Assembly (NCBI RefSeq): GCF_004382795.1
Contig: NZ_SMSG01000004.1
Coordinates: forward strand, 403,504-467,503
Length of the DNA stretch: 64,000 bases
Direction: 5' to 3'
Origin: Cumulibacter soli
GTDB taxonomy: Bacteria; Actinomycetota; Actinomycetes; Mycobacteriales; Antricoccaceae
A program made the translations under genes and the position numbers. Below, in pieces: positions 26,535 through 36,981 of this stretch (its first letter is position 1; each line of letters starts with the position of its first letter). Below the pieces are notes generated by a model. That model did no database searches. It was given only the letters and a program-made list of their open reading frames with translations, and was not told the origin of the DNA.

Positions 26535-26567
26535 GCGACCCTCGTACCTCAGGCCGCCCCACCATTT
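26525..26567 (-). terminator. Terminator hairpin after tRNA-Ser(TGA)
   Basis: Perfect 13-bp stem (26525-26537 with 26555-26567) starting two bases after the tRNA, followed on the minus strand by TGTTTGGTT. The loop contains CCTGAGGTACGAGG, as in the tRNA-Ser(CGA) terminator. Confidence 0.85.
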
Positions 26568-26569
26568 AG

Positions 26570-26654
26570 TGGAGGGTGTGGGATTTGAACCCACGAATGG
26601 TCTCCCATTGCGCGCTTTCAAGGCGCGTGCACTCGGCCGCTATGCGAACCCTCC
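26570..26654 (-). tRNA. tRNA-Ser, anticodon TGA
   Basis: Acceptor GGAGGGT/ACCCTCC, anticodon arm CGCGC-CTTGAAA-GCGCG, long variable arm, T loop TTCAAAT. The discriminator base reads as A, unlike the G of the other two tRNA-Ser genes here. CCA is not encoded. Confidence 0.95.
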
Positions 26655-26760
26655 GAACTTGCGGTTACTAGTTTCGCACGAGCACGCTAGCCGCGCCGTA
26701 CGCCGGTGCCCACACCTAGGTCACTGGTGACGCGCCCGGCGTAAGCCGACACGAAATGCG

Positions 26761-27069
26761 CTACTCGCCTAGGCTGACCTGCTCGGCGCACTCTTCGATG
26801 ATTTCATCGCCAGTGTCCGCGTCGTCCTCGTCGATGTACGCGCCGCCAATGCCATCGTCAACGATCTCTTCAAGGGACGAGGCGCTGAGTTCCTGATGCA
26901 ACTTCGGCGCGACGCAGTCCGCGAACGCTACGGCATCATCCTCAGCAACCGTCGCGCTCAGATCCTCGATGATCCTCGCGCGCAGGTCGGACTCGGCCGG
27001 CTTGCTGGCGCATCCGCCTAATACGGCGGCGGCCAGCAGCGGCGCGAGCGCGTACTTCGTGAGACGCAC
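26761..27069 (-). CDS. Small lipoprotein, paralog of upstream gene
   Basis: 102 residues, function unknown. GTG start with GAGGG upstream; lipobox VLGGC. The mature part is acidic and shares KPAExDL, a central ADCxAPKxHxELS and a late Cys with the protein from 27087-27404, so the two arose by tandem duplication. The pair of conserved cysteines (ADC and EEC) may form a disulfide. The intergenic gap is 17 bases, so they are probably one operon. Confidence 0.7.
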   Translation of the reverse strand: MRLTKYALAPLLAAAVLGGCASKPAESDLRARIIEDLSATVAEDDAVAFADCVAPKLHQELSASSLEEIVDDGIGGAYIDEDDADTGDEIIEECAEQVSLGE

Positions 27070-27086
27070 AGGCAACCCTCGTGTTC

Positions 27087-27404
27087 TTACGCCGTGCCGA
27101 GAACCTCTTCCTGGCACGCCTGATCGATGTCGTTGTACGGCGCGACGTCATCCTGATCGACCATCTTGTTACCCATCGGGTTTTCGATGATCTTCTCGAG
27201 CGTGTCGCCGCTCAGTTCCTCATGCATCTTGGGCGCGGCACAATCGGCGTACGCCGCGGCCTGGTCTTCACTCGCACCGGCGTCGACGAGCGCGCTCTCA
27301 ATCGCCTTGTGCAAGTCACCCTCTGCTGGCTTACCGCCACACGCGGACAGCACCAATGCCGGTACCGCCATCATCGCAACGGCCGCGAACTTCTTAATAC
27401 GCAT
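27087..27404 (-). CDS. Small lipoprotein, first of a tandem pair
   Basis: 105 residues, function unknown. The signal peptide MRIKKFAAVAMMAVPALVL ends in the lipobox LSAC. The mature domain has the KPAEGDL start, AYADCAAPKMHEELS in the middle and CQEE near the end, matching its downstream neighbour. A GGGGA ribosome site lies before the ATG. It is probably anchored on the outer membrane-facing surface. Confidence 0.72.
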   Translation of the reverse strand: MRIKKFAAVAMMAVPALVLSACGGKPAEGDLHKAIESALVDAGASEDQAAAYADCAAPKMHEELSGDTLEKIIENPMGNKMVDQDDVAPYNDIDQACQEEVLGTA

Positions 27405-27639
27405 CTTGTTTCCCCTGTAGCAGGATCACGCGACGCCAACCGACTACGCGATGGGTCACGATCCCTGGAACGAATCTAACTGGTACCCAACACAGTACGG
27501 TCCCGGTTGACAGATCACCACGAATTCACTATCAGTCTGACCAAAGTCACGACGAATGCCGCTCCATATCGATCAACCTGATTGCTGCACGGCCACCTTC
27601 GGTGCCAGGCTGACCACTCGCGGACGCACGACGAGTAGC

Positions 27640-27645
27640 TAGGGT
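27640..27645 (+). promoter_or_regulatory. -10 box for leaderless oxidoreductase
   Basis: TAGGGT lies 6 bases before the ATG at 27652. Confidence 0.5.
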
Positions 27646-27651
27646 AGAGCC

Positions 27652-28644
27652 ATGAAGGCAGTGATCGTGAATGAGCCCGGCGGGCTAGACGCCCTGACCT
27701 GGGCTGAAGCCCCCGACCCAACGTGCGCTCCCGACGAAGTGATCATTCAGATCGCCGCAGCTGGGGTAAACCGCGCCGACACGATGCAGCGCCAGGGGCA
27801 TTACCCGCCCCCGAAGGGCATCACTAACATCATCGGTCTAGAGGCAGCCGGAACGATCATTGAGGTCGGCTCCGAGGTGACCGATTGGAAGGTCGGCGAC
27901 GAGGTCTGCGCGTTACTGGCCGGCGGCGGGTACGCCGAGCGAGTCAACGTGCCCGCCGTGCAGGTGTTGCCGTTACCCAAGCGCCTTTCGATGGCCGAGG
28001 GAGCCGCCCTCGTCGAGGTGATCTGCACTGTTTGGTCGAACCTATGGGCACCATTCTCGCCAGGCCGCGCTGCGGCGGGCGAAACTGTGTTGGTACATGG
28101 CGGGTCCTCCGGCATCGGCACGATGGCCATCCAGATGGCGCTGACCAAGGGCAACGACGTGATCGTGACCGTCGGCAACGACGAGAAAGCCGAGTATTGC
28201 GAGAAACTCGGCGCCAAGGCGATCAACTACAAAACTGAGGACTTCGTCGAACGCACCCGCGAGCTGACCGGCGGCCGCGGCGCCGACGTCATCCTCGACA
28301 TTATGGGCGCAAAGTACCTGGACCGGAACATCGACGCTGCAGCACCGGATGGCCGCATCGTCACCATCGGCCTACAAGGCGGAAATACCGCCGAACTCAA
28401 AATCGGCAAGATGCTCGGCAAGCGGATCACCTACGCAGCGACCAGCCTGCGTGGCCGACCGATCGACGGGCCGCGCGGTAAGGCCGCGATCGTGGCCGGC
28501 GTCGCCGACGACATCTGGCCGATGGTCGAATCGGGCCAGATCAAGGCCACCGTGGACAGCACGCTACCTATGAGCGAGGTCCGCAAAGCACACGAACGCA
28601 TCGAGTCGTCGGTGCATATCGGCAAGATCATCCTCACCAACTAG
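27652..28644 (+). CDS. NAD(P)H quinone oxidoreductase, zinc-free MDR family
   Basis: 330 residues of the PIG3/QOR type medium-chain dehydrogenase/reductase family. The N-terminal catalytic domain lacks the cysteine and histidine zinc ligands of alcohol dehydrogenases. The Rossmann motif is VLVHGGSSGIGTMAIQMA near residue 145. These enzymes reduce quinones or activated alkenes with NADPH; the natural substrate cannot be read. Its leaderless start is followed closely by the proteasome activator gene, 26 bases downstream. Confidence 0.88.
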   Translation: MKAVIVNEPGGLDALTWAEAPDPTCAPDEVIIQIAAAGVNRADTMQRQGHYPPPKGITNIIGLEAAGTIIEVGSEVTDWKVGDEVCALLAGGGYAERVNVPAVQVLPLPKRLSMAEGAALVEVICTVWSNLWAPFSPGRAAAGETVLVHGGSSGIGTMAIQMALTKGNDVIVTVGNDEKAEYCEKLGAKAINYKTEDFVERTRELTGGRGADVILDIMGAKYLDRNIDAAAPDGRIVTIGLQGGNTAELKIGKMLGKRITYAATSLRGRPIDGPRGKAAIVAGVADDIWPMVESGQIKATVDSTLPMSEVRKAHERIESSVHIGKIILTN

Positions 28645-28670
28645 ATCCCGATAGATTGGCGAACCCACCC

Positions 28671-29291
28671 ATGTCAGACAGCGAGCAGGGCAACGACCCC
28701 ACCAACGAAGAAGCGGCCGAGCAGGCGGCGACGCGCCGGGTCGTCGTCGTCGGACCCGACGGGCAGCCCATCGGCCAGGTCGACATCGCGGCCGACGCCC
28801 AGGGCGAGGACGGCGGCGAAGGCGACGAGCGTCCGGTGACCGACATGGTCGAGCAGCCGGCCAAGGTCATGCGGATCGGCACGATGGTCAAGCAGTTGCT
28901 CGAGGAGGTCCGCTCAGCACCATTGGACGAGGCCTCACGGCAGCGGTTGAAGGGCATCTACCAGCAGTCGATCACCGAACTCGAGGACGGCCTCGCGCCG
29001 GAACTACAGGAGGAGTTGGAGCGCCTTTCGCTTCCGTTCACCGAGGACGAGGTGCCGACGGACGCCGAACTTCGAATCGCTCAAGCGCAACTCGTCGGCT
29101 GGCTCGAGGGCCTGTTCCACGGCATCCAGACCGCGCTGTTCGCGCAGCAGATGGCCTCGCGGGTCGCGTTGGAGCAGATGCGCGCCGGCGGTCAGCCAGC
29201 CGCGTTGCCACCGGGGCTCATGCAGGGCGGTCAGCCCGGTATGCCGCAGCGCCGTCCAGGCGACGACCCGGCGGCGGGGCAGTACCTCTAG
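28671..29291 (+). CDS. bpa: Bacterial proteasome activator (Bpa/PafE)
   Basis: 206 residues. The central domain (VEQPAKVMRIGTMVKQLLEE through LVGWLEGLFHGIQTALFAQQMA) matches the four-helix bundle of mycobacterial PafE. The C-terminus is GQYL, the motif that docks in the 20S proteasome alpha ring and opens the gate without ATP. The acidic N-terminal 50 residues are variable. TTG at 28656 is an alternative start. No proteasome core genes lie in the window, so the organism should encode prcBA elsewhere. Confidence 0.92.
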   Translation: MSDSEQGNDPTNEEAAEQAATRRVVVVGPDGQPIGQVDIAADAQGEDGGEGDERPVTDMVEQPAKVMRIGTMVKQLLEEVRSAPLDEASRQRLKGIYQQSITELEDGLAPELQEELERLSLPFTEDEVPTDAELRIAQAQLVGWLEGLFHGIQTALFAQQMASRVALEQMRAGGQPAALPPGLMQGGQPGMPQRRPGDDPAAGQYL

Positions 29292-29310
29292 CGGGCAGTA
29301 CCTGTACCGC

Positions 29311-30105
29311 CTACTTCACCAAGGATTCGAGGTACGTCGCGATTCCGTCGTCCTCGATGTGGCCGATAAGCACGTCTGCGCGCGCTTTCGCATCGGCGTT
29401 CCCGTTCTCCGGGACGACGGCCGTGCCTGCCCACTGCAACATCTCAAGGTCGTTCGTCATGTCCCCGATCGCCACGATATCGGCAACATCGATTCCCCAG
29501 CGCGCGGCGAGCGCTGCACACCCACTCGCCTTAGTGACTCCGCGAGCGGTCATCTCAACCAACCCGCCGCCTTCACTGGACCAGGAAATCTCCATCGACT
29601 GACCCACGATCGGCGCAACCTTCGCCGCGATCTCGCTGCTGCGGTACTCGCGGTTCACCGCCCACATCTTGGCCGCGGCACACGCTCCGAACTCGGCGAT
29701 CTCGAGCGGTTTCTGACCAAAGTCGAACAGTTCCACCTGGCGGGGTTCGGAGTACATCGCGCGCGGGTGCGGGGTGATCCGGGACAGCCCCAACATGAGT
29801 TCCGGGTGCGCGTGCGAAATCGCCGCAGCAGCAGCCCCGACGACGCTCCCCTCGATCAGTTCACAGGCGAGTACGTCGTTATTGCCGACGTCGTACGTGA
29901 ACGCGCCGTTGTCACAAATCGCGACGCCCTGATAGTCATGGTCGTCCATCGGGTACAGCAACCCAGCAGCCCGACCGGTAGCGACCGCGAACCGAATATC
30001 AGCGTCAGCGAGCGCCCGGATCGCCGCGAACGTACGCTCGGTAATCTTGCCTCGGTTCGCCAACGTTCCATCAATGTCGCAAAGAACCAACTTCGGTCTG
30101 CTCAT
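29311..30105 (-). CDS. HAD-family (Cof-type) phosphatase
   Basis: 264 residues. Motif I is LCDIDGTLANRG with the nucleophile Asp; a Cof-type cap is in the middle; motif IV is AIGDMTNDLEML near residue 215. Substrates of such enzymes are sugar phosphates or nucleotides. Its start overlaps the stop of the preceding HAD gene (ATGA), so the two are translationally coupled and may act in series or as a heteromer. Confidence 0.85.
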   Translation of the reverse strand: MSRPKLVLCDIDGTLANRGKITERTFAAIRALADADIRFAVATGRAAGLLYPMDDHDYQGVAICDNGAFTYDVGNNDVLACELIEGSVVGAAAAAISHAHPELMLGLSRITPHPRAMYSEPRQVELFDFGQKPLEIAEFGACAAAKMWAVNREYRSSEIAAKVAPIVGQSMEISWSSEGGGLVEMTARGVTKASGCAALAARWGIDVADIVAIGDMTNDLEMLQWAGTAVVPENGNADAKARADVLIGHIEDDGIATYLESLVK

Positions 30106-31001
30106 TCCACCCCTCCGGCGGACTCATCGCGCACGGCCAGCACCTCGCGCGCAGGATCCTCGGGAACTCGGAATCCGTCGAATAGTCCCGCTATATATCT
30201 GGCAATTCCGATGTCACAGGCAGGAGCGGCAACATCGTCCGCGGCAGCAAGGACGTCGGGATGCCCATCGCCCATAGCAACCGCCCGCCCGGACCACTCG
30301 AACATCGGCAGGTCATTGGGCATATCCCCGAAACAAAGCACGTCGGCGTGATCGATCCCATACCGCTCACAGATAAATCTCACGCCCGCAGCCTTACTGA
30401 CATTCGGCGGTGAGATCTCGACAAACCCGATCCCGGAATGCGTTACATATGCAACCTCCGGCGGCACAAAAGACCGGATCAACGCCACCATCAGATCGAC
30501 GTCGTGGGATTGCGACTCCACAAAGACTTTCAAGACTTCGGCGGGTACGACGTCCCGCGCGTCGACGTTGATCGACTCGTCCATCGAGAACGGCCACACA
30601 AACCCGTGCTCAAGGCGCAGCGGCTCGGTGAAGTCGTCCGCATCCTCTGCGCCGATGCGCACATCGTCGAGGCGTTCGCGGACCTCGCGCAATATCCGCA
30701 ATGCGACCGCGCCACTCATCGATGCACGGTGCAGCAGGGTGCGGCCGTCGTACACGATTCCACCCTGCCCCATGATCAACAGACCGTCTTCGCCGATCTG
30801 GGCGCGGGTGAGATCCAGCAGTCGAGGGCCGCGTCCGGTCACCGGCACGACCGGAACACCGATTGATTCGAGCCAGTCGCGGGCCGCGCGATGCGCCACC
30901 GAAAGCCCGTGCCCATGGCAGATATAAGTGCCATCCAGATCGGTTGCCACGAGCTTCGGCAACCACCCGGGCATACGGGCAGCCCGCTTGTGCTCGCGCA
31001 T
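30102..31001 (-). CDS. HAD-family (Cof-type) phosphatase
   Basis: 299 residues, related to the next gene. Motif I is VATDLDGTYICHG and motif IV is CFGDMPNDLPMFE near residue 228. The ATG at 31001 shares a base with the serS stop (TGATG). ATG at 30974 is an alternative. The order serS-HAD-HAD occurs in other actinobacteria, but a link to seryl-tRNA is not established. Confidence 0.85.
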   Translation of the reverse strand: MREHKRAARMPGWLPKLVATDLDGTYICHGHGLSVAHRAARDWLESIGVPVVPVTGRGPRLLDLTRAQIGEDGLLIMGQGGIVYDGRTLLHRASMSGAVALRILREVRERLDDVRIGAEDADDFTEPLRLEHGFVWPFSMDESINVDARDVVPAEVLKVFVESQSHDVDLMVALIRSFVPPEVAYVTHSGIGFVEISPPNVSKAAGVRFICERYGIDHADVLCFGDMPNDLPMFEWSGRAVAMGDGHPDVLAAADDVAAPACDIGIARYIAGLFDGFRVPEDPAREVLAVRDESAGGVE

Positions 31002-32272
31002 CAGGTCGTTTTCGCCTCGATCACCTCGAGGCCGCCGAGGAACGGCTGCAACGCCGCCGGCACCCGCACCGATCCGTCGGCCTGCTGATGCGCGTCCAGT
31101 AACGCCGCGATCGTCCGGGTGACCGCGCACAGAGTGCCGTTCAGCGTCGCAGCGGTCTGCGGCTTGCCGTCGGCATCGCGATAACGGATGTTGAGCCGAC
31201 GAGCCTGATACGTCGTGCAGTTCGACGCCGACGTCAGTTCGCGGTAACGCTGCTGCGACGGGAACCAGACTTCACAGTCGTACTTGCGGGCGGCCGACGA
31301 ACCGAGGTCGCCGGCGGCAACATCGATGACGCGGAACGGGAGTTCGAGCTTGCCGAGGAACTCTTTTTCCCACTCCAGCAACCGCGCGTGCTCGGCCTCA
31401 GCGTCCTCCGGTTTGCAGTACGAGAACATCTCGACCTTGTCGAACCAGTGCACTCGGAACACACCCTTTGTGTCCTTGCCGTACGAACCGGCCTCACGCC
31501 GAAAGCACGAGGAGAACCCGGCGTACCGCGTCGGGCTGTCGCCGATGTCGATGATCTCGTCGGAATGGAAGCCCGCGAGCGCTACCTCCGAGGTCCCGAC
31601 GAGGTAGAGGTCATCGGAGTCGAGGTGGTAGACCTCCTCAGCGTGTGCGCCGAGGAACCCAGTACCTTCCATCGCCTCCGGCCGCACCAGGGCCGGCGCG
31701 ATGATGGGAGTGAAACCGTACGACGCAGCCTGGGCCATCGCCATGTTCACCAGCGCCAGCTCGAGCTGCGCACCGATACCAGTGAGGAAGTAGAACCGCG
31801 ATCCGGACACCTTCGCGCCACGGGCGATGTCGAAGACACCGAGGGCGTGCCCGAGGTCGTCGTGGTCTTTGGCCGGAAAGTCGAGTTCCGGGATGTCGCC
31901 GACGGTCTCCAGTACGTTGAAGTCGTCCTCACCACCGGCGGGGACGCCGTCCAAGATCAGATTCTGTACGGCGGCGTGCGCTTCACGCAGATCGGCCTCG
32001 GCCTGGTTCGCTGCAGCGTCAGCCGCCTTCACCTCCGCAGACAGGGTCTTGGCGCGCTCCAGCAATGCCGGACGTTCTTCAGCGGACGCCTTCTTCACCG
32101 CTTGACCTGCGGTTTTCTGCTCGGCGCGGAGTGACTCAAACGCCGATAGCGCCGTACGACGCGCATCGTCGGCATCGCGTAGTTCGTCGGCTGTTGCCGG
32201 GTCGAGACCACGGGCGACCTGGCTGGCGCGCACCCGGTCGAGATTGTCGCGGACTTCTCGCAGATCGATCAC
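31001..32272 (-). CDS. serS: Seryl-tRNA synthetase
   Basis: Class II synthetase of 423 residues that charges the tRNA-Ser species encoded 4-10 kb away. The N-terminal coiled-coil arm (about 30-105), which grips the long variable arm, is clear from its Ala/Glu/Lys heptads. Class II motifs follow ([18 protein letters not shown]; late [17 protein letters not shown]). The second of two GTG codons is used (32272): it yields [14 protein letters not shown] and sits 6 bases from TAGACT. Confidence 0.96.
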   Translation of the reverse strand: MIDLREVRDNLDRVRASQVARGLDPATADELRDADDARRTALSAFESLRAEQKTAGQAVKKASAEERPALLERAKTLSAEVKAADAAANQAEADLREAHAAVQNLILDGVPAGGEDDFNVLETVGDIPELDFPAKDHDDLGHALGVFDIARGAKVSGSRFYFLTGIGAQLELALVNMAMAQAASYGFTPIIAPALVRPEAMEGTGFLGAHAEEVYHLDSDDLYLVGTSEVALAGFHSDEIIDIGDSPTRYAGFSSCFRREAGSYGKDTKGVFRVHWFDKVEMFSYCKPEDAEAEHARLLEWEKEFLGKLELPFRVIDVAAGDLGSSAARKYDCEVWFPSQQRYRELTSASNCTTYQARRLNIRYRDADGKPQTAATLNGTLCAVTRTIAALLDAHQQADGSVRVPAALQPFLGGLEVIEAKTT

Positions 32273-32278
32273 CACACG

Positions 32279-32284
32279 AGTCTA
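32279..32284 (-). promoter_or_regulatory. -10 box for leaderless serS
   Basis: TAGACT on the minus strand, 6 bases before the GTG at 32272. Confidence 0.5.
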
Positions 32285-32476
32285 ACGATCCTGTGATACC
32301 CCGGCCGGTCCGCACGGGTAGACGGGGCCGAGGCCGGTCCGCACGGATCGACGGCCGAGGCGCAACCGATCGCCTCGATCAGCACCAGGCGCGCACGCAA
32401 CCCAGGACTGGGCCAAATGTCCACAGACAGTCGGTATTCACGCACGTTTCTCTAGTTTCAGGTCTATCGATGGTGA

Positions 32477-33955
<1,479 letters not shown>

Positions 33956-33985
33956 CATGCCCAAAGCCCCGAATGTGCAGGCGTC

Positions 33986-34333
33986 ATGGTGACGATGAGC
34001 CGGCGGAAGTTCGACCGCATGGTAAGCGAAGCGCTCGACGAGATTCCGCCAGAACTGACCAAGCGGATGGATAACGTCGTCGTACAAGTCGCGGCACGCA
34101 ACGACGAGGAACCCACGCTTCTTGGGTTGTACGACGGGGTTGCGCTTACCGAACGACTCGATGATTACGCCGGTGTTCTGCCAGACACGATCTGGATTTA
34201 CCGCGACGCGATCCTGGATATTTGCCGAGATGAGGACGACGTTCGCGCCGAAGTACGCATAACCGTCGTGCACGAAATCGCGCATCACTTCGGTATCGAC
34301 GATGCGCGCCTGCATGAGCTGGGCTGGAGCTAG
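33986..34333 (+). CDS. Small zincin-type metallopeptidase family protein
   Basis: 115 residues. The C-terminal half has the zinc motif H96-E-I-A-H100 in VVHEIAHHFG, as in the DUF1025-like minimal metallopeptidases. The N-terminal part is helical and acidic. There is no signal peptide, so it is cytoplasmic. The substrate is unknown. It lies 30 bases after guaB1 and may be co-transcribed. Confidence 0.8.
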   Translation: MVTMSRRKFDRMVSEALDEIPPELTKRMDNVVVQVAARNDEEPTLLGLYDGVALTERLDDYAGVLPDTIWIYRDAILDICRDEDDVRAEVRITVVHEIAHHFGIDDARLHELGWS

Positions 34334-34756
34334 CGGCAGCGGACGCCGCCTGCGCGGTTTGCGGATTCGGTGAACTGAGCCAGGTAAACCGGTCTATCCA
34401 CGCAGGCCAACGCGTCGCCCGTCGGCATTCCACCCACCGAAGGTGAAATCGCGGTATAGATCACGGCGCCCGTATAACTTCGATAACAAAAGCCGTACCG
34501 ATCGGATACAAAGGGTCGGAAACCGTCGTACGCGTGCGCGAACGATGGTTGTATCGACAAAGGAGCAACCCCGTGGCGGGGCTGAGGCCCGGTACTGGTG
34601 CGCTCTGTCGTCTGTGAGGTCGTCGGAGCAGCTCAGGTCGGCATCGTAACGATGACGTGCCGGTGCCACGGGTTGTGTTGTCTCGGCGTCCACCACAGGT
34701 CGTCGTCGACGACTGAGTGAGCCACAGGCAACCACCGCAGACGGAAGGGCTGATTC
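34334..34756 (+). promoter_or_regulatory. Long non-coding leader region before proV
   Basis: 423 bases without a convincing gene. Promoter-like TATAAC is at about 34473. Beyond it lies a potentially folded stretch around 34560-34610, where GAGC, ACC and CCCG find partners CGGG, GGT and GCTC in nested order. Osmolyte transporters often have regulated leaders (for example c-di-AMP), but no known riboswitch consensus is recognised here. A minus-strand 76-codon frame (34330-34560) looks like chance. Confidence 0.35.
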
Positions 34757-36079
34757 GTGGCCAAGTTAAGTGTAAAGAACGTATACAAGGTCTTCGGGAG
34801 ACGCGAACAGGAAGCCGTACGGCGCCTCGAAGACGGCGCGGCAACCTCTGAGGTCCGACAGCTCGGTACCCCAGCGGTCATCGACGCCTCATTCGACGTC
34901 CAAGAGGGCGAAATCTTCGTCGTCATGGGCTTGTCGGGATCCGGTAAGTCGACTCTGATCCGGACCCTCAACGGCCTCTGGACCACCTCGCACGGCAGCG
35001 TAGAGATTGATGGTGTCGATATCGCGAAAGCCAGCGACGCCGAACTACGCAAGATCCGTCAAGACAAGATCTCGATGGTGTTCCAGCACTTCGCGCTGAT
35101 GCCACACCGCACGGTCCTGGAGAACGCGGCGTACGCGCTGGAGGTCAAAGGCGTCGAGCGCGATAAGCGTCTGGCGTCGGCAGAGCACTGGCTCAACGTG
35201 GTCGGGCTCGAAGGCTGGGGAGACAAATACCCCAGCCAACTCTCCGGCGGTATGCAGCAACGCGTCGGGCTCGCTCGCGCGCTCGCCGCCGAAACCGACA
35301 TCCTGCTCATGGACGAGGCGTTCTCGGCACTCGATCCATTGATCCGCCGCGAGATGCAGGAGCAGCTCGTCGAGTTGCAAAGCACCCTCGGCAAGACGAT
35401 CGTGTTCATCACGCACGACCTCAACGAGGCGATGTTCCTCGGTGACCGCATTGCGGTCATGCGCGAAGGTCGAATCGTGCAGATCGGCACCTCCGAGGAG
35501 ATCCTCACCGATCCGGCAAACGACTACGTCGCGCAATTCGTGCAGGACGTCGACCGCACTCGCGTGCTGACCGCTCGCTCGGTCATGGAGAAGCCACTGA
35601 GCCTGGTCGGCGCAAACGCCGGTCCACGGATCGCGTTGGAGCAGATGCGCAAGGGGCAGAGCACCGGCGCGCTGGTGGTCGCCCGCGATCGCACCCTGCT
35701 CGGGTACGTCAGCGATAGCGACATGGTCAACGCGGTCAAGGCCGGCGAGCGCCGCATCGACGCCTACCTGCTGCACGAGGAACTGCAGACCGTGTCACCC
35801 GATGCCCCGCTCGTGGATCTGTTCGCGCCATCAGCAGGATCTCCGATCCCGCTGGCCGTCGTGGACGAGTCCAATCGACTCCTCGGCATCATCCCGCGGA
35901 TCGCACTGCTGTCCTCCATCGCATCGCTCGGCGATCACTCAGAAATGAACGCGGTCAACGAGGACGGAACCCCCTACGAGAGCACGCACGGCCCGCTCAC
36001 CACCGGATCAATTCCGCTTGACAGCATAGTCAGCGCGGCAGAAGCCGCCGGAGAGGAGCAGTCCGATGGACGTGCTTAA
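34757..36079 (+). CDS. proV: Glycine betaine/proline ABC transporter ATPase
   Basis: 440 residues. The ATPase domain has Walker A GLSGSGKST near residue 57, signature LSGGMQQRV and Walker B ILLMDEAFSALD. Two CBS motifs follow at about 275-390, the ionic-strength sensor known from OpuA-type importers. A Ser/Glu-rich tail ends the protein. It begins with GTG and overlaps proW by 14 bases. Likely induced by high osmolarity. Confidence 0.93.
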   Translation: MAKLSVKNVYKVFGRREQEAVRRLEDGAATSEVRQLGTPAVIDASFDVQEGEIFVVMGLSGSGKSTLIRTLNGLWTTSHGSVEIDGVDIAKASDAELRKIRQDKISMVFQHFALMPHRTVLENAAYALEVKGVERDKRLASAEHWLNVVGLEGWGDKYPSQLSGGMQQRVGLARALAAETDILLMDEAFSALDPLIRREMQEQLVELQSTLGKTIVFITHDLNEAMFLGDRIAVMREGRIVQIGTSEEILTDPANDYVAQFVQDVDRTRVLTARSVMEKPLSLVGANAGPRIALEQMRKGQSTGALVVARDRTLLGYVSDSDMVNAVKAGERRIDAYLLHEELQTVSPDAPLVDLFAPSAGSPIPLAVVDESNRLLGIIPRIALLSSIASLGDHSEMNAVNEDGTPYESTHGPLTTGSIPLDSIVSAAEAAGEEQSDGRA

Positions 36080-36929
36080 TCCCAGCATTCCTTTCGGCGA
36101 CTGGGTCTCGGACGCGATCGACTGGATCACGTCGACCTTCAGCGCGGTATTCGACTTCATCAAGCTCGTCTTGGAAGGCTTCCACGAGGGCCTGTTCTGG
36201 ATCCTCAGCGAGCCGCCGTACTACGTCATCATCCTCGTCTTCGCCGCGCTGGCGTGGTGGGGACGCGGGTGGCAACTGGCTGTGTTCACCGCCGTCGGGT
36301 TCTATCTGATCCGAGGATTTGATCAGTGGACGAATGCGATGAACACGATCGCGCTGGTGATCGTGTCGGTGGTGATCGCCTTGCTCATCGCGATCCCACT
36401 CGGAATCTGGGCGGCACGTAACGACGTGGTCTCGCGGATCGTCAAACCGATCCTCGACCTGATGCAGACCATGCCCGCGCTGGTCTACTTGATCCCGGTG
36501 ATCATCATCTTCGCTGTCGGGCCGACACCCGGCGCTGTCGCAACCGTCGTGTTCTCGCTGCCTCCGGGCGTCCGCCTCACCGAACTCGGCATCCGCGGCG
36601 TGGACAAAGAGGTCGTCGAAGCAGGACAGGCATTCGGTTCGACCCCCGGCCGGATCCTGCGACAGATTCAGTTACCGCTGGCGATGCCGACCATCATGGC
36701 CGGCGTCAACCAGGTGATCATGCTCGCGATGTCGATGGTCGTTCTGGCAGGCATGGCTGGCGCGAAGGGGCTCGGCGGCGAGGTCGTTGCCGCACTGTCT
36801 CGTAGCCAAGTCTCGCTCGGCGTGGAGGCCGGCCTCGCGGTCGTCATCATCGCCATCTACCTCGACCGGCTCAGCAACTCGATCGGCAGCCGGTCTGGGC
36901 GGAAACAAAAAGATAAAGCAAACGCCTAA
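36066..36929 (+). CDS. proW: Glycine betaine/proline ABC transporter permease
   Basis: 287 residues, six or more membrane helices. The coupling loop GQAFGSTPGRILRQIQLPLAMPTI (about 180-203) is the EAA-type contact for ProV. The N-terminal 60 residues form an extra amphipathic and hydrophobic segment typical of ProW. A GGAG ribosome site lies in the end of proV. The C-terminus is very basic (GRKQKDKANA). Confidence 0.93.
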   Translation: MDVLNPSIPFGDWVSDAIDWITSTFSAVFDFIKLVLEGFHEGLFWILSEPPYYVIILVFAALAWWGRGWQLAVFTAVGFYLIRGFDQWTNAMNTIALVIVSVVIALLIAIPLGIWAARNDVVSRIVKPILDLMQTMPALVYLIPVIIIFAVGPTPGAVATVVFSLPPGVRLTELGIRGVDKEVVEAGQAFGSTPGRILRQIQLPLAMPTIMAGVNQVIMLAMSMVVLAGMAGAKGLGGEVVAALSRSQVSLGVEAGLAVVIIAIYLDRLSNSIGSRSGRKQKDKANA

Positions 36930-36981
36930 TACACACGTGAACACGCGCCTCGGCGCGGAACGATGAAGGAGTTGGATTCGT

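Noticed and set aside
34330..34560. 76-codon minus-strand frame before proV
   Set aside because: TTG start without a ribosome site, no signal peptide or known motif, and it overlaps the metallopeptidase stop; more likely part of the proV leader region.
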